A program made the position numbers and the translations under genes. Source: Phycisphaerae bacterium (GTDB taxonomy: Bacteria > Planctomycetota > Phycisphaerae > Phycisphaerales > SM1A02). From it: a stretch of DNA of 64,000 nt. The DNA lies in NCBI GenBank assembly GCA_016795065.1, contig JAEUIU010000021.1, positions 186,001 to 250,000 of the forward strand. The letters run 5' to 3'. The notes below the pieces were generated by a model. That model had not been told where the DNA came from and did no database searches. It saw nothing but the letters and a program-made list of their open reading frames with translations. Positions 26,041 to 34,724 of the stretch are shown here, in pieces (positions within the stretch are counted from its first letter, which is position 1; every line of letters starts with the position of its first letter).

Positions 26041-27642
26041 TCAGACAGGCATCAGCGGAGGCAGTTCCTTCGCCCTCCACGCCATCGGAAGTTCGACGCT
26101 GAACGTCGCACCCTTACCGGGCTTGGAGACAACGGCGACGGTCGCCCCCAAGATCTCGGCCAACTCCCGGCAGATCGCCAATCCGAGCCCCGTACCCGAG
26201 TGCTGGCGGGTGTGGCTCGCGTCGACCTGGCGGAACTTCTCGAAGATCGTGTCCTGCATGTCTTCGGGAATGCCCGGCCCCTCGTCGATCACGCCAATCC
26301 GAAGGCCCGGCGTCCCGTCACCGCGAACGCTACGGCCGGCGAAGACCGTCACCGTGCTTCCCTCGGGCGAGAACTTGATCGCGTTGGAGAGGAAGTTGTA
26401 GAGGATCTGTTGGACCTTGCCGGCATCCGTGTCCACCGTCGGGAGTTCGGGCTCGACCCGGACCAGGAGCGAGATTCGCCTGGCTTCCGATTGGGGCCGC
26501 ATCACCGTCATGAGGCCCTCAATCAAGTCACTGACGCTGGTCGGGGCAATGGTCAGCTCGACACGACCGGCCTCGATCTTGGCCATCTGCAGCAGCTCGT
26601 TGATCATGTCCAGGAGCGAACGACCGCTTCGGAGGATGTTGGCGATGTAGCGGAGACGCTTCGGATCGGCCGCGGTGTCGGACTTGGCGATCTCGTCTAA
26701 CAGTTCGGCGAAGCCGATGATCGAATTCAGCGGCGTGCGAAGCTCGTGGCTCACGTTGGCGAGGAACTCACTCTTGAGCCGGTTCGATTCGTAGAGGCCG
26801 ATGTTGGCTTGGGCGAGCTCACTCACCTTCAGGTCTAACGTTTCGTTCATAGCCCGCAGCCGCTGCTGGCCCTTCTCGATCTCGTCGAGCATCGCGTTGA
26901 AGGTCTCTGAGAGCCGCTCGAAATCATCGCCGGTGCGGATGGTGGAGCGAATGGCCAAATCGCCGCGCTCAACCTTCTCGGCCACCTCGGTCAGTCGGCA
27001 CACCGGCCGCAACACCAAGCGCGAGAGGATCACGCTGAAGATGAGGACCGCCAAGCCACTGGCGATGGCCCCGCTGATGATGAGGGCAAGCCGGTTCTCC
27101 TTCACCTGAGCCTCGGCGAAGGGGCTGGCCCGGTCGATGACCAGGATGGCACGCAGGGTCTTCTGGTCCGCCGCGGGACGCGAGTGCCCCAGAGCGAAGC
27201 TCAGGAACGCCTGGTCGGGGATTCGCTGCCATTCGCGTTCGCGGAGAGCCCGGAAGTAGCGATAGAGCGGATCGCCATCGCGCTGCACCACCTCGAAGCG
27301 GTCGACCGTATCGGGCTGGCTTTCGAAGGTCTCCATCGCCGAAAGCAGGAGCTTGTCCGGTTCGATCTCGGGGACCACGCTCTCGGCAAGCACCACCTTC
27401 ATCGGAATGGTGATGCCCTCGGAGCGGCCGAGAGAGAATCCGTTCTCCAGCCAGGTCTCGGCGAGCTGCCGCGAGACCTCAAGCTGGCTCTGGTCGACCA
27501 AGGTGCTGGTGCGCATCCACGGCACACTCAGCGCACCGGCGACCAGAGCGACCACCGCGCCGCCGAAGAGGAGGCGACTCTTGTTCGCGAGTGAGATTCG
27601 GGTTGTCCGCCGCGAGAGGCGCGGAGGGAACTCGCCAGCCAT
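26041..27642 (-). CDS. Membrane sensor histidine kinase
   Basis: The ATG at 27642 follows TACACT by 7 bases and gives 533 aa. There are two membrane segments (about residues 22-43 and 180-203) bounding a periplasmic sensor domain of about 135 residues. A HAMP domain follows (LVLRPVCRLTEVAEKVERGD), then a coiled segment, then the H-box with the phosphorylated His (FLANVSHELRTPLNSIIGF). The ATPase domain has the N box (NFLSNAIKFSPEG), G1 (VIDEGPGIP), F (IFEKFRQVD) and G2 (GTGLGLAICREL). It would autophosphorylate and pass phosphate to a response regulator. None is adjacent, so it is an orphan here. The signal is unknown. Confidence 0.93.
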   Translation of the reverse strand: MAGEFPPRLSRRTTRISLANKSRLLFGGAVVALVAGALSVPWMRTSTLVDQSQLEVSRQLAETWLENGFSLGRSEGITIPMKVVLAESVVPEIEPDKLLLSAMETFESQPDTVDRFEVVQRDGDPLYRYFRALREREWQRIPDQAFLSFALGHSRPAADQKTLRAILVIDRASPFAEAQVKENRLALIISGAIASGLAVLIFSVILSRLVLRPVCRLTEVAEKVERGDLAIRSTIRTGDDFERLSETFNAMLDEIEKGQQRLRAMNETLDLKVSELAQANIGLYESNRLKSEFLANVSHELRTPLNSIIGFAELLDEIAKSDTAADPKRLRYIANILRSGRSLLDMINELLQMAKIEAGRVELTIAPTSVSDLIEGLMTVMRPQSEARRISLLVRVEPELPTVDTDAGKVQQILYNFLSNAIKFSPEGSTVTVFAGRSVRGDGTPGLRIGVIDEGPGIPEDMQDTIFEKFRQVDASHTRQHSGTGLGLAICRELAEILGATVAVVSKPGKGATFSVELPMAWRAKELPPLMPV

Positions 27643-27649
27643 GATTTGA

Positions 27650-27655
27650 AGTGTA
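27650..27655 (-). promoter_or_regulatory. -10 element for a probable leaderless mRNA
   Basis: On the minus strand TACACT ends 7 bases before the ATG of the histidine kinase. Confidence 0.5.
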
Positions 27656-27719
27656 CGCGGAAGCGAAAGGCTCCAGCCGAGCGAAAGCGGCTGGACCGAC
27701 ACCCACCGGCCGTCGGCGA

Positions 27720-27725
27720 TACCCT
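27720..27725 (+). promoter_or_regulatory. -10 element for a probable leaderless mRNA
   Basis: TACCCT ends 6 bases before the ATG at 27732. It is divergent from the histidine kinase promoter, with only 89 bp between the two start codons. Confidence 0.5.
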
Positions 27726-27731
27726 CCTGAC

Positions 27732-28073
27732 ATGCGCCGCGATGGCACCGACCCCAACAACGTCCAGATGGAAGATGTCCTCTGCGACTTCTGTCGCCGA
27801 TCCTGGACCGAGGAGACGCCCTTCATCGAGGGGCACCACGGAAGTTGTGTCTGCGGCCCTTGCCTGACCGCGGCGTATCGTCATGTCATTCTCGGAGGCG
27901 CTGATGATCGCGTCCCCGCCTACCGCTGCACGATGTGTCTTGAGGAGCGAGAGGACCGTTGCTACCGCAGCCCGACCCACCAGGAGGCCTTCCTTTGCGA
28001 GCGTTGCATCAAGCTCGCGTCGGGAGCGCTGGTGCGCGATAAGGAATCGGGCTGGTCACGGCCGACCGCGTGA
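27732..28073 (+). CDS. Small protein with two ClpX-type zinc fingers
   Basis: The 113-aa product contains two C4 zinc-binding motifs. The first (CDFCRRSWTEE ... SCVCGPCL) matches the N-terminal zinc finger of ClpX. The second (CTMCLEERED ... FLCERCIKLA) has the same spacing. There is no AAA+ domain. In ClpX this finger dimerises and binds adaptors or substrates, so a free tandem version could act as an adaptor or competitor. That is inference. The start is set by the -10 element 6 bases upstream; an earlier ATG in frame would overlap the divergent kinase promoter. Confidence 0.75.
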   Translation: MRRDGTDPNNVQMEDVLCDFCRRSWTEETPFIEGHHGSCVCGPCLTAAYRHVILGGADDRVPAYRCTMCLEEREDRCYRSPTHQEAFLCERCIKLASGALVRDKESGWSRPTA

Positions 28074-28197
28074 ATGCGAAGTCAGTTCCGTGAGCCGAGC
28101 GGGATCGCCGTCACCTGCACGACCGTCCATCGCGATCGCTCGTGTCTCTTGCCGCCCCTCAAGGATGCGACGCCGGCCAGTCGTATCCCGTTCCTGT

Positions 28198-28203
28198 TAC
28201 GCT
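28198..28203 (+). promoter_or_regulatory. -10 element for a probable leaderless mRNA
   Basis: TACGCT ends 7 bases before the ATG at 28211 of the helicase gene. Confidence 0.5.
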
Positions 28204-28210
28204 CCTTCCA

Positions 28211-29950
28211 ATGACTGCATCATTTGAAGCGCTCGGGCTCGGTCCGAAGCTGCTCGCCGAGCTCGCGAGCCTCGGGTACGAGGAGCCCACGCCGATTCAA
28301 GAGGCGGCGATTCCGCCGCTGGTCGCGGGGCGCGATCTCCTTGGGCAGGCAGCGACCGGCACAGGCAAGACTGCCGCGTTCGCCCTTCCGATCCTCGAAC
28401 GGATTGGAGGCGAACCTGCCCTACCCCACAAACCGCGGGCGCTGGTCCTCGTCCCAACCCGCGAGTTGGCCGTCCAGGTCGCCGAGGCTTTCCACCGCTA
28501 TGGCCGAGGCGTGGGCATTTCCATCGTGCCGATCTACGGCGGCCAGGAGTTCCATCGGCAGATCATTGCCCTGCGACGCGGCGTCCATGTCGTGATCGCC
28601 ACACCCGGTCGTGCCCTTGACCACTTGCGCCGCGAGACGCTCGACTTCTCCGAACTTCGCTGCGTCGCTCTTGACGAGGCCGACGAGATGCTCGACATGG
28701 GCTTCGCCGAGGACATCGAGGTGCTCCTCGAGGCGACGCCGGAAACGCGGCAGACCGCCCTCTTCTCGGCGACGCTTCCGCCGCGCATCGCCGCGATCGC
28801 CGAGCGGAACCTTCGCGACCCGGTCCGGATCCTGATCCCCCGCGACAAGGCCACGAAGGGCTCGCTGCCGAAGGTGCGTCAGACTGCATATGTCGTCCCA
28901 CGGGCCCACAAGATCACCGCACTCGGTCGGGTGCTTGACATCGAATCGCCGACGCTGGCCCTCGTCTTCTGCCGCACGCGGCTCGAGGTCGATGAGCTTG
29001 CCGAACGTCTCGTCGGTCGCGGTTTCTCCGTCGAGGCCCTGCACGGCGGTATGTCGCAGATGGATCGCGATCGGGTGATGCGGAAGGCCCGCGGCCAGAT
29101 GGTGGACCTCGTCGTGGCGACCGATGTCGCCGCCCGCGGGATCGACATCGATCACCTCTCGCATGTCGTCAACTTCGATGTGCCGAGTTCGCCCGAAGCC
29201 TATATCCACCGCATTGGCCGCACCGGCCGCGCCGGCCGCGAAGGCGTCGCCATCACCTTTGCCGAGCCGCGCGAACATCGCCTCCTTCGCAACATCGAAT
29301 GGGCGACCAAGCAGACGATCGCGATCTCGACCGTGCCAACGCCGCTGGATGTGAAGGCCCGGCGGCTGGACCTGACGAAGGCTGCTGTGCGCGAGGCCAT
29401 CGTCGCGGGTGACCTCGACGGCTTCCGAGTCGTCGTCGAGTCGCTCGCAGCCGAGTTTGACCCGATGGAGGTCGCCGCAGCGGCAGTGCGTCTCGCTCAT
29501 GAAGCGACGTCCGGAAGTGCTACCGAAGAGGACACGGTTGAGATTCCCTCGCCGCACACGCGCCCTCAGCACACGGGACCTCAGGGCCGTCCTCAGTCCA
29601 GGCCACAGGCTGGCGGCTGGGGCGGCGGCGGGCCAGGCGATTGGCGAGGAAACGACGGCCCGCGCAGCCGACAGCAGCCTCCGCACGGTCGCCCCCCGAG
29701 CCTCGTCCGGATCTACATCGCCGCCGGCCGCAACGCCAACCTGCGTCCGGCGGATCTGGTCGGAGCGATCGCCAACGAGGCGGGCATCAACGCCCGCGGC
29801 ATCGGCGCGATCGAGATCGGCGACCGCTTCTCGCTCGTCGAACTGCCCGAGCAGGACGCCGAGCGGGTGATCGATGCCCTCCGAAACGCCACCCTGAAGG
29901 GACGCAAGGTGACCGTGCGTCTCGACGATGGCCGCCGTCGGGCGAGGTGA
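28211..29950 (+). CDS. DEAD-box ATP-dependent RNA helicase with DbpA-like C-terminal domain
   Basis: The ATG at 28211 gives 579 aa starting with the family's Q-motif region (SFEALGLGPKLLAELASLGYEEPTPIQ). Motif I is AATGTGKT, motif Ia is PTRELAVQ, motif II is DEAD (ALDEADEMLDMGF), motif III is SAT, and motifs V-VI are ATDVAARGIDI and HRIGRTGRAGR. Residues about 445-495 are a Pro/Gln/Gly/Arg-rich linker. The C-terminus (VRIYIAAGRNANLRPADLVGAI, IGAIEIGDRFSLVELPE) is the RNA-binding domain found in DbpA/CsdA. These helicases remodel rRNA or mRNA structure. A role in ribosome assembly or cold adaptation is likely from family knowledge. Confidence 0.94.
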   Translation: MTASFEALGLGPKLLAELASLGYEEPTPIQEAAIPPLVAGRDLLGQAATGTGKTAAFALPILERIGGEPALPHKPRALVLVPTRELAVQVAEAFHRYGRGVGISIVPIYGGQEFHRQIIALRRGVHVVIATPGRALDHLRRETLDFSELRCVALDEADEMLDMGFAEDIEVLLEATPETRQTALFSATLPPRIAAIAERNLRDPVRILIPRDKATKGSLPKVRQTAYVVPRAHKITALGRVLDIESPTLALVFCRTRLEVDELAERLVGRGFSVEALHGGMSQMDRDRVMRKARGQMVDLVVATDVAARGIDIDHLSHVVNFDVPSSPEAYIHRIGRTGRAGREGVAITFAEPREHRLLRNIEWATKQTIAISTVPTPLDVKARRLDLTKAAVREAIVAGDLDGFRVVVESLAAEFDPMEVAAAAVRLAHEATSGSATEEDTVEIPSPHTRPQHTGPQGRPQSRPQAGGWGGGGPGDWRGNDGPRSRQQPPHGRPPSLVRIYIAAGRNANLRPADLVGAIANEAGINARGIGAIEIGDRFSLVELPEQDAERVIDALRNATLKGRKVTVRLDDGRRRAR

Positions 29951-29964
29951 ACCCGATGAGGACA

Positions 29965-29988
29965 CCGAGCGCGGCGTCGGAAGCTCGG
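29965..29988. terminator. Hairpin between convergent genes
   Basis: CCGAGC pairs with GCTCGG around a 12-base loop, 14 bases after the helicase stop. It is a weak candidate without U tract. Confidence 0.3.
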
Positions 29989-30022
29989 GTGCGCGACACG
30001 AAATTGGGCTGGGCGCGCCGGC

Positions 30023-32494
30023 TCAGCTCCATTGGCCGAGCAACACAGCGAGATCCGCACCGCCGACGCTGCCGTCTCCGTCCAGATCGGCGACCGGACT
30101 GGGTTGGCCCCAGGCGCCCAGCAGGACCGCGAGATCCGCCGCGTTAATGACCCCGTCGCAGTTGAAGTCGCTCAATCCGCCCGGCTTTCCGAACGCTTCG
30201 AGATAGGTATCCGCAGGGGTCGAGTCGTAGTAGCCGATGCCGCCGGCGACGAGCAGCGTGCCGTCAGAGAGGGCCCCTGCAGCCCAAGCCGAGGTCGAGT
30301 AGCCCTTCATCGGCATGTCGTAGCCCTTCCACGTCTGCGTGTTCGGATTCCACAGCATCGCGATCGGTTCGTTCACGGCGCCGTAGTAGTGATAGCCGCA
30401 GGCCACGACATGGTTCGCATCGCTGGCGGCGATGCTGAAGAGGAAGTTCCAACCGGCACCGCACGCAGGACTTGGCACGTGGCTCCAGGCCGTGCCGTCG
30501 AAGTGCATCGTCATGGTCTGATGTCCCGACCCCGGCACGAACATGTCGCCCGCGACCCAGATGTCATCGGCTCCGACGGCGAACATGTCATAGATGATTG
30601 GGCTGGTCTCTGGCTGCGGCACATTCGGGACAGTCGTCCAGTTGCGGCCGTTGAAACGATAGATCGTGGCCTCCCAGTCGTCGCCCTCGGGCAGCACCGC
30701 ACCTGCGACGTACACGTGGTTGGTTCCTAACGATTCGACAGTCCAGAGTTGGCGATAGAGCGTGTTCGCGGCGACGGGAAGCTCGACCGGGCTCCATTCG
30801 GCGCCGTTCCAGTGGAGGAACAGAAACTGCGTCGCATCGGCCTGGTAGCCGCAGACGTAGACGTCGCTGGGCCCGTTCACGGCGATGTCACTGACGTAGG
30901 CGCCGGCGATCGGCTGGGGCATGGGAACGATGGTCCAGTGCGAGCCGTCCCATCGCGCCGACACGATGTGGGTTACGCCGTTCACGACGTAGTTGCCGCA
31001 GGCCCAGACTTCGTTCGGGCCGGTCGCCTCAACGCCTTCGAAGTGCACCGAGATGCCGTTGACCGAAGGCACCGGAGTCACCGTCCACGATGTTCCGTCG
31101 AAGTGAGACGCAAATCCGGCTGCGCCGACCATCCAGATGTCGTCGTCGCTGATGACTTCCATCCCGCGAACGTTGATCGGCATCGATCCGTCCGGCGCGT
31201 CCGGAGTTGTCCACTCCGCACAGTCCGCCAGCGGCGCTGGCGGATCGTTGCTTCCCGGCGCGGGCGGCGTTGGGCAGGCGGCGCCGGACACGTCGATGTC
31301 CGCGACGACCATCGCATAGATCGCGCCGAGCGGCACGGAAGGCTCGCTCAACTGAGCCCGGAATGCCAGACGATGTCCAGAAAGGGCCCGGTGGTTGAAG
31401 TCGATGTTGAGAAGTTGGCGACCATTCACCAGCATGCCAGTACGGGCGACCTCGAAGGCCGCGCCGTTGCCGATGCGAGCGACAAGGACCGAGCCGGTCG
31501 GCGAGAGGGGCGAGCCGAGCGACGCTTGGTAGACGAGAAGATCTCCTTCCACCGCGGGTGCGCCGAAGCTGGACATCGCACCGCCGCCCGGGGCGAGTTC
31601 GCCGTCGATCGCAACTTTCGATACCACGGTGGAGCCGAGCGGAGCCGAGAAGATGCCGACGCGGCCGCCGAAGCCGATGAAGCCGTTCTTGCCGGTGAAG
31701 ACGACGGTGGCGTCGTCGGTGTCACAATCGAACATGGCATCAAACTTCAGGTTCGACGTGCCCGGCATCGTGGTGTTCCAGTTGGCGACCAGCGAGATCT
31801 GGTTGGTCAGCGAGTTCCAGGTGTAAGCGCCGCCGCCGGTGCCGCCCGGCTTGTTGCAGAGGGCGGTGAAGGCCATGTGGAGGTTGCCCATCGCAGGCAC
31901 GGCCGGCTCGGTCTTGATGAACGTCCCGCCGCCGGGTGCCGCGCCGCCGCTCGCGTAGACCTTGGCAGGTGTCGGATTGACGTACTCGACGAACCAAGGG
32001 ACCTCGAATCCGCCCTTGCCGACGAAAGCGGCACCGTTGGCGCCCATGGACGGCCGCGGATAGGGCGACGGCATGCCGGCGTGTGAGTCGACAAGGGTGA
32101 CGATGGTCGTCCCGTCGGTCCAGTAGAGGCCGTCGGCGTCGTTGGTGTTGCCGCCGGTGAAGGTCACCGCCCCGTCGCGCACCGCCGCATTCTGGAGCGA
32201 GTAGAAGTAGGTCATGAAGGCCTCGTTCGGCACGAGGTCATGCGAGTTCACCATGAGCTCAAACGGCCCGGAAAGGTCAGCGGGAACGGTGTAGATCCCG
32301 GTGAGATTCGTAGCCTTCCAGGTGCCGTAGAACGCGACGTCGTTCCCCCAAAGCGCCGGCGTATCGCCGATTCCGTCGATCGAGGTCGTCTGGTCGGTGA
32401 GCACCGTGTAGCAGACCGACTGGGCCGAGAGAGTCGGGGCGACGCTGGCGACGAGGATAGCGGTCAGAAGGGTCGACGGGAGGCAGGTGGGCAT
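30023..32494 (-). CDS. Large exported protein with dockerin-like C-terminus
   Basis: From the ATG at 32494 (no Shine-Dalgarno seen) the 823-aa product has a signal peptide (TLLTAILVASVAPTLSAQ). Residues about 25-390 hold repeats of the kind found in the exported protein at 60.65 kb (short blocks such as NDVAFYGTW, GAAFVGKGG, ATVVFTGKNGF). Residues about 420-770 hold WD-/kelch-like blades with recurrent phrases (DIWMVGAAGF, EVWACGNYV, DVYVCGYQ, DIWVAGDMF) and Trp-containing strands (WDGSHWTIVPMP), so a beta-propeller is likely. Two dockerin-like repeats end the protein (SDFNCDGVINAADLAVLLGAWG, DLDGDGSVGGADLAVLLGQW). Function is unknown; a cell-surface or extracellular role is likely. Confidence 0.75.
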   Translation of the reverse strand: MPTCLPSTLLTAILVASVAPTLSAQSVCYTVLTDQTTSIDGIGDTPALWGNDVAFYGTWKATNLTGIYTVPADLSGPFELMVNSHDLVPNEAFMTYFYSLQNAAVRDGAVTFTGGNTNDADGLYWTDGTTIVTLVDSHAGMPSPYPRPSMGANGAAFVGKGGFEVPWFVEYVNPTPAKVYASGGAAPGGGTFIKTEPAVPAMGNLHMAFTALCNKPGGTGGGAYTWNSLTNQISLVANWNTTMPGTSNLKFDAMFDCDTDDATVVFTGKNGFIGFGGRVGIFSAPLGSTVVSKVAIDGELAPGGGAMSSFGAPAVEGDLLVYQASLGSPLSPTGSVLVARIGNGAAFEVARTGMLVNGRQLLNIDFNHRALSGHRLAFRAQLSEPSVPLGAIYAMVVADIDVSGAACPTPPAPGSNDPPAPLADCAEWTTPDAPDGSMPINVRGMEVISDDDIWMVGAAGFASHFDGTSWTVTPVPSVNGISVHFEGVEATGPNEVWACGNYVVNGVTHIVSARWDGSHWTIVPMPQPIAGAYVSDIAVNGPSDVYVCGYQADATQFLFLHWNGAEWSPVELPVAANTLYRQLWTVESLGTNHVYVAGAVLPEGDDWEATIYRFNGRNWTTVPNVPQPETSPIIYDMFAVGADDIWVAGDMFVPGSGHQTMTMHFDGTAWSHVPSPACGAGWNFLFSIAASDANHVVACGYHYYGAVNEPIAMLWNPNTQTWKGYDMPMKGYSTSAWAAGALSDGTLLVAGGIGYYDSTPADTYLEAFGKPGGLSDFNCDGVINAADLAVLLGAWGQPSPVADLDGDGSVGGADLAVLLGQWS

Positions 32495-32657
32495 AGGAGG
32501 CACTCGGATGTGGCAGCGCGCGTCCGTACCGCCGACCCGCAGAGAGGGCCAATCTGGCTCGCAGATACACGTTCCTGTCCATTCTCTCGAATCCAGCCCC
32601 GAGTCACCATCTGCCGGTTGAAACACCTAGGACGCCTTCAGCAGACTGGAAGAACGA

Positions 32658-32691
32658 GGGGCTGCGTGACCATTCTTGGTCGCGCAGCCCC
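32658..32691 (-). terminator. Strong hairpin terminator of the gene at 32753
   Basis: The stem GGGGCTGCGtGACCA pairs with TGGTCgCGCAGCCCC (one mismatch) around a four-base loop. It lies about 62 bases after the stop of the minus-strand gene and is followed by a short pyrimidine run rather than poly-U. Confidence 0.7.
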
Positions 32692-32752
32692 TTCGTCCGC
32701 CCTGCTCTGTTCACTTCCGTGGCACAGCGGCTCATCCGATCTCGCAAACGGC

Positions 32753-33904
32753 TCAGTTGTTGCAATCCACGTCGATACTCAACTCGAAGTTCCCCTTCGC
32801 CCCGTTGTAGCCCGAGACGCGGACGAAGTAGAGGGTGGGCCCACCGAGCAGAAACTGGACGCGGCTCTTGCGGTTGAGGCCATCGATCTGGCAGCTCGGA
32901 TCGGTGAAGTCATCGTTGCAGGCGACGAAGAAGCCCGGGCAGCCCCCTGGGCTCGAGGCCCAGACCGAAATCGTGGTATCGAAGTCCGTTCCCGCATGGC
33001 AGGTCGAGATCGTCACCAAGCCGTCCACGTGACCGCAGTCGCTGGCGAACATGTACCACTTCGCGACCGTGTCGCCGAGCGCGCAGGGCGACTGGTCCTC
33101 GCCGGCGTCGTAGATCAGCGTGCTGCCTTCAAGGAACTCCGAATAGGTAATGCCAAGGTCGATCGCCTCGTTGCAGACGGCGCCGAGCGGGTCGAAGTCC
33201 AGGTGGAGCGTGCCTTCGCCGCTCCAGCCGATGTAGCCGCCGACGCGGATCTTGTACTCCTGGCCGGCGACGGTTGAGAAGGTGACGAGCGACCCATTGC
33301 CGCAACCGGCATGGTCGTCGTTGCAGGCGACGATCTCAGTGTCGCTGAATTCGGAGATCGGGCATTGGGCGACCTGCGACCCGCTGGTGGTGTAAACGGC
33401 CAGTCGCGTGTCCCACGAGACGCCGCAGGTCGAGAGGGTGACCTCACCGGCCTCCGGGGCGATGAACGAGTACCAGACGTCCGCCGTCATGCTGTTGTAA
33501 CCAAACTCGACGCAGCCCGAGCCAGCCGAGTACGGCGGCGCTTCGGTGCCCGCGCCGAATGTGCAGAAGGCGGTGTCCCCTTCAAAGATCGGAGCGGCGT
33601 TCTGGCAGAGGTCGTTCGACGGGATGCCCGCGCACGGGCCCCAGCTTCCCAGCAGGATGCTCAGGTCAGCGGCATCGGTGGTGCCGTTCCCGTCGAGGTC
33701 GGTGCCGGGCGAACCCCACCCACCAAGAAGCGCCGCGAGGTCGGCGGCATCGATGGAACCGTTCCCATCGAAGTCGGACGGGCAGGGACAGAAGAGGCCT
33801 GCAAGACCGCCACCGACCTGCTTGGCAATAGCGTTTGCGGGGGCGCCGCGCTCGGCGGCAGAAGCGATGGCAGCGACAAGAACGAGTGAGTTGATCGTGA
33901 GCAT
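32753..33904 (-). CDS. Exported protein with N-terminal dockerin-like pair and two PPC-like domains
   Basis: The ATG at 33904 has AGGAAGG upstream and gives 383 aa with a signal peptide (LTINSLVLVAAIASA). The dockerin-like pair is at the N-terminus (about residues 42-90: DFDGNGSIDAADLAALLGGWG, DLDGNGTTDAADLSILLGSWG), not at the C-terminus as in the other four such proteins here. Two similar beta-rich domains follow (about 95-245 and 250-383), each with Trp-Tyr-x-Phe strands, paired Cys and VACNDD/DTxxxV motifs typical of PPC-like extracellular domains (DVWYSFIAPEAGEVTLSTC; WYMFASDCGHVDGLVTISTC). A role in extracellular binding is likely; the ligand is unknown. Confidence 0.82.
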   Translation of the reverse strand: MLTINSLVLVAAIASAAERGAPANAIAKQVGGGLAGLFCPCPSDFDGNGSIDAADLAALLGGWGSPGTDLDGNGTTDAADLSILLGSWGPCAGIPSNDLCQNAAPIFEGDTAFCTFGAGTEAPPYSAGSGCVEFGYNSMTADVWYSFIAPEAGEVTLSTCGVSWDTRLAVYTTSGSQVAQCPISEFSDTEIVACNDDHAGCGNGSLVTFSTVAGQEYKIRVGGYIGWSGEGTLHLDFDPLGAVCNEAIDLGITYSEFLEGSTLIYDAGEDQSPCALGDTVAKWYMFASDCGHVDGLVTISTCHAGTDFDTTISVWASSPGGCPGFFVACNDDFTDPSCQIDGLNRKSRVQFLLGGPTLYFVRVSGYNGAKGNFELSIDVDCNN

Positions 33905-33923
33905 GGGGGACCTTCCTGAGAGG

Positions 33924-33942
33924 GCCTCCCATCCGGGGAGGC
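33924..33942 (-). promoter_or_regulatory. Hairpin in the 5' leader of the gene at 32753-33904
   Basis: GCCTCCC pairs with GGGAGGC around a five-base loop, 19 bases upstream of the start. A possible extended -10 (TGATACTTAG) lies just upstream, at 33947-33956, on the minus strand. If so, the hairpin sits at the very 5' end of the mRNA and could stabilise it. Confidence 0.35.
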
Positions 33943-34060
33943 TCACTAAGTATCACGCAAAGCGGACCGGGCGGGCGCAACGTCACAACGCGATGCCGCG
34001 TCCAGATTCGATCCGGTTCCGTCCTGACGCCCTCGCCTCACCCGCCGCAGGTCGCACCGC

Positions 34061-34723
34061 TCACCGCCGCCGCAACGTCATCGCGTGAAACGGCCGGCCC
34101 TCGCGCTTGTACTTCCGCTCGAAGTTGGTCCCGACGACCTCGCCCTCGCCGGCGCTGGCAGGGCGCTCGAAGGCGATTCGCTCGAAGATGTGTGCGTTGC
34201 GGGTCGCGTGCTCCTCGTACCAGGCCCAGAGGTCGTCGTGGTCGGTGACGAGGCGCAGGTCGCCGTTGGGGACGAGCACGCGATGGAACTGTTCAAGCGT
34301 CGCGTCCTGGACGACGCGCCGCTTGTGGTGGCGGGATTTTGGCCAGGGGTCGCTGAAGTACAGGTGAATCACGCGTGTGCAGGCGTCGGGCATCCACCAC
34401 TTCACGAACTCGGTCGCATCGTGCCACATCACCTTCACGTTGGTGAGCTGATGACGACGTATGCGATCCGCCGCGTATCGGTAGAACTCGCCGGTCCATT
34501 CGATGCCAAGGAAGTTCGTCTCGGGCTCGAGCTCGGCCTGCTGGAGAAGAAACGTGCCCTTGCCCGAGCCGATCTCCAAGTCGAAAGCTCGCTCGGGGTG
34601 CGCGAACCATTGCCGTGGGTCGAGCCGCTCCTTGCCGGACGGGTCAAACGACGGAAGATCGTCGCGGCTGATGCCGACGGCGCCAACGTCTAACTTCTTC
34701 CCTCGCGAGAGCCCAAACGACAC
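34061..34723 (-). CDS. trmB: tRNA (guanine-N7-)-methyltransferase
   Basis: The GTG at 34723 is chosen because it lies one base after the TAA stop of the upstream hydrolase gene, with AAGGGA at Shine-Dalgarno distance. A TTG 22 codons upstream would lie inside that gene. The 220-aa product has the SAM-binding motif (FDLEIGSGKGTFLL), the LGIEW strand, and the family signature DPWPKSRHHKRR, then TDHDDLWAWYEEH and a C-terminal TNFERKYKREGRP that contacts tRNA. TrmB makes m7G at position 46 of tRNA variable loops. Confidence 0.95.
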   Translation of the reverse strand: MSFGLSRGKKLDVGAVGISRDDLPSFDPSGKERLDPRQWFAHPERAFDLEIGSGKGTFLLQQAELEPETNFLGIEWTGEFYRYAADRIRRHQLTNVKVMWHDATEFVKWWMPDACTRVIHLYFSDPWPKSRHHKRRVVQDATLEQFHRVLVPNGDLRLVTDHDDLWAWYEEHATRNAHIFERIAFERPASAGEGEVVGTNFERKYKREGRPFHAMTLRRR

Positions 34724-34724
34724 G

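Noticed and set aside
30749-32086. 445-codon plus frame opposite the exported protein at 30023-32494
   Set aside because: Shadow of a gene with signal peptide and dockerin-like repeats; composition His/Arg/Asp-rich.
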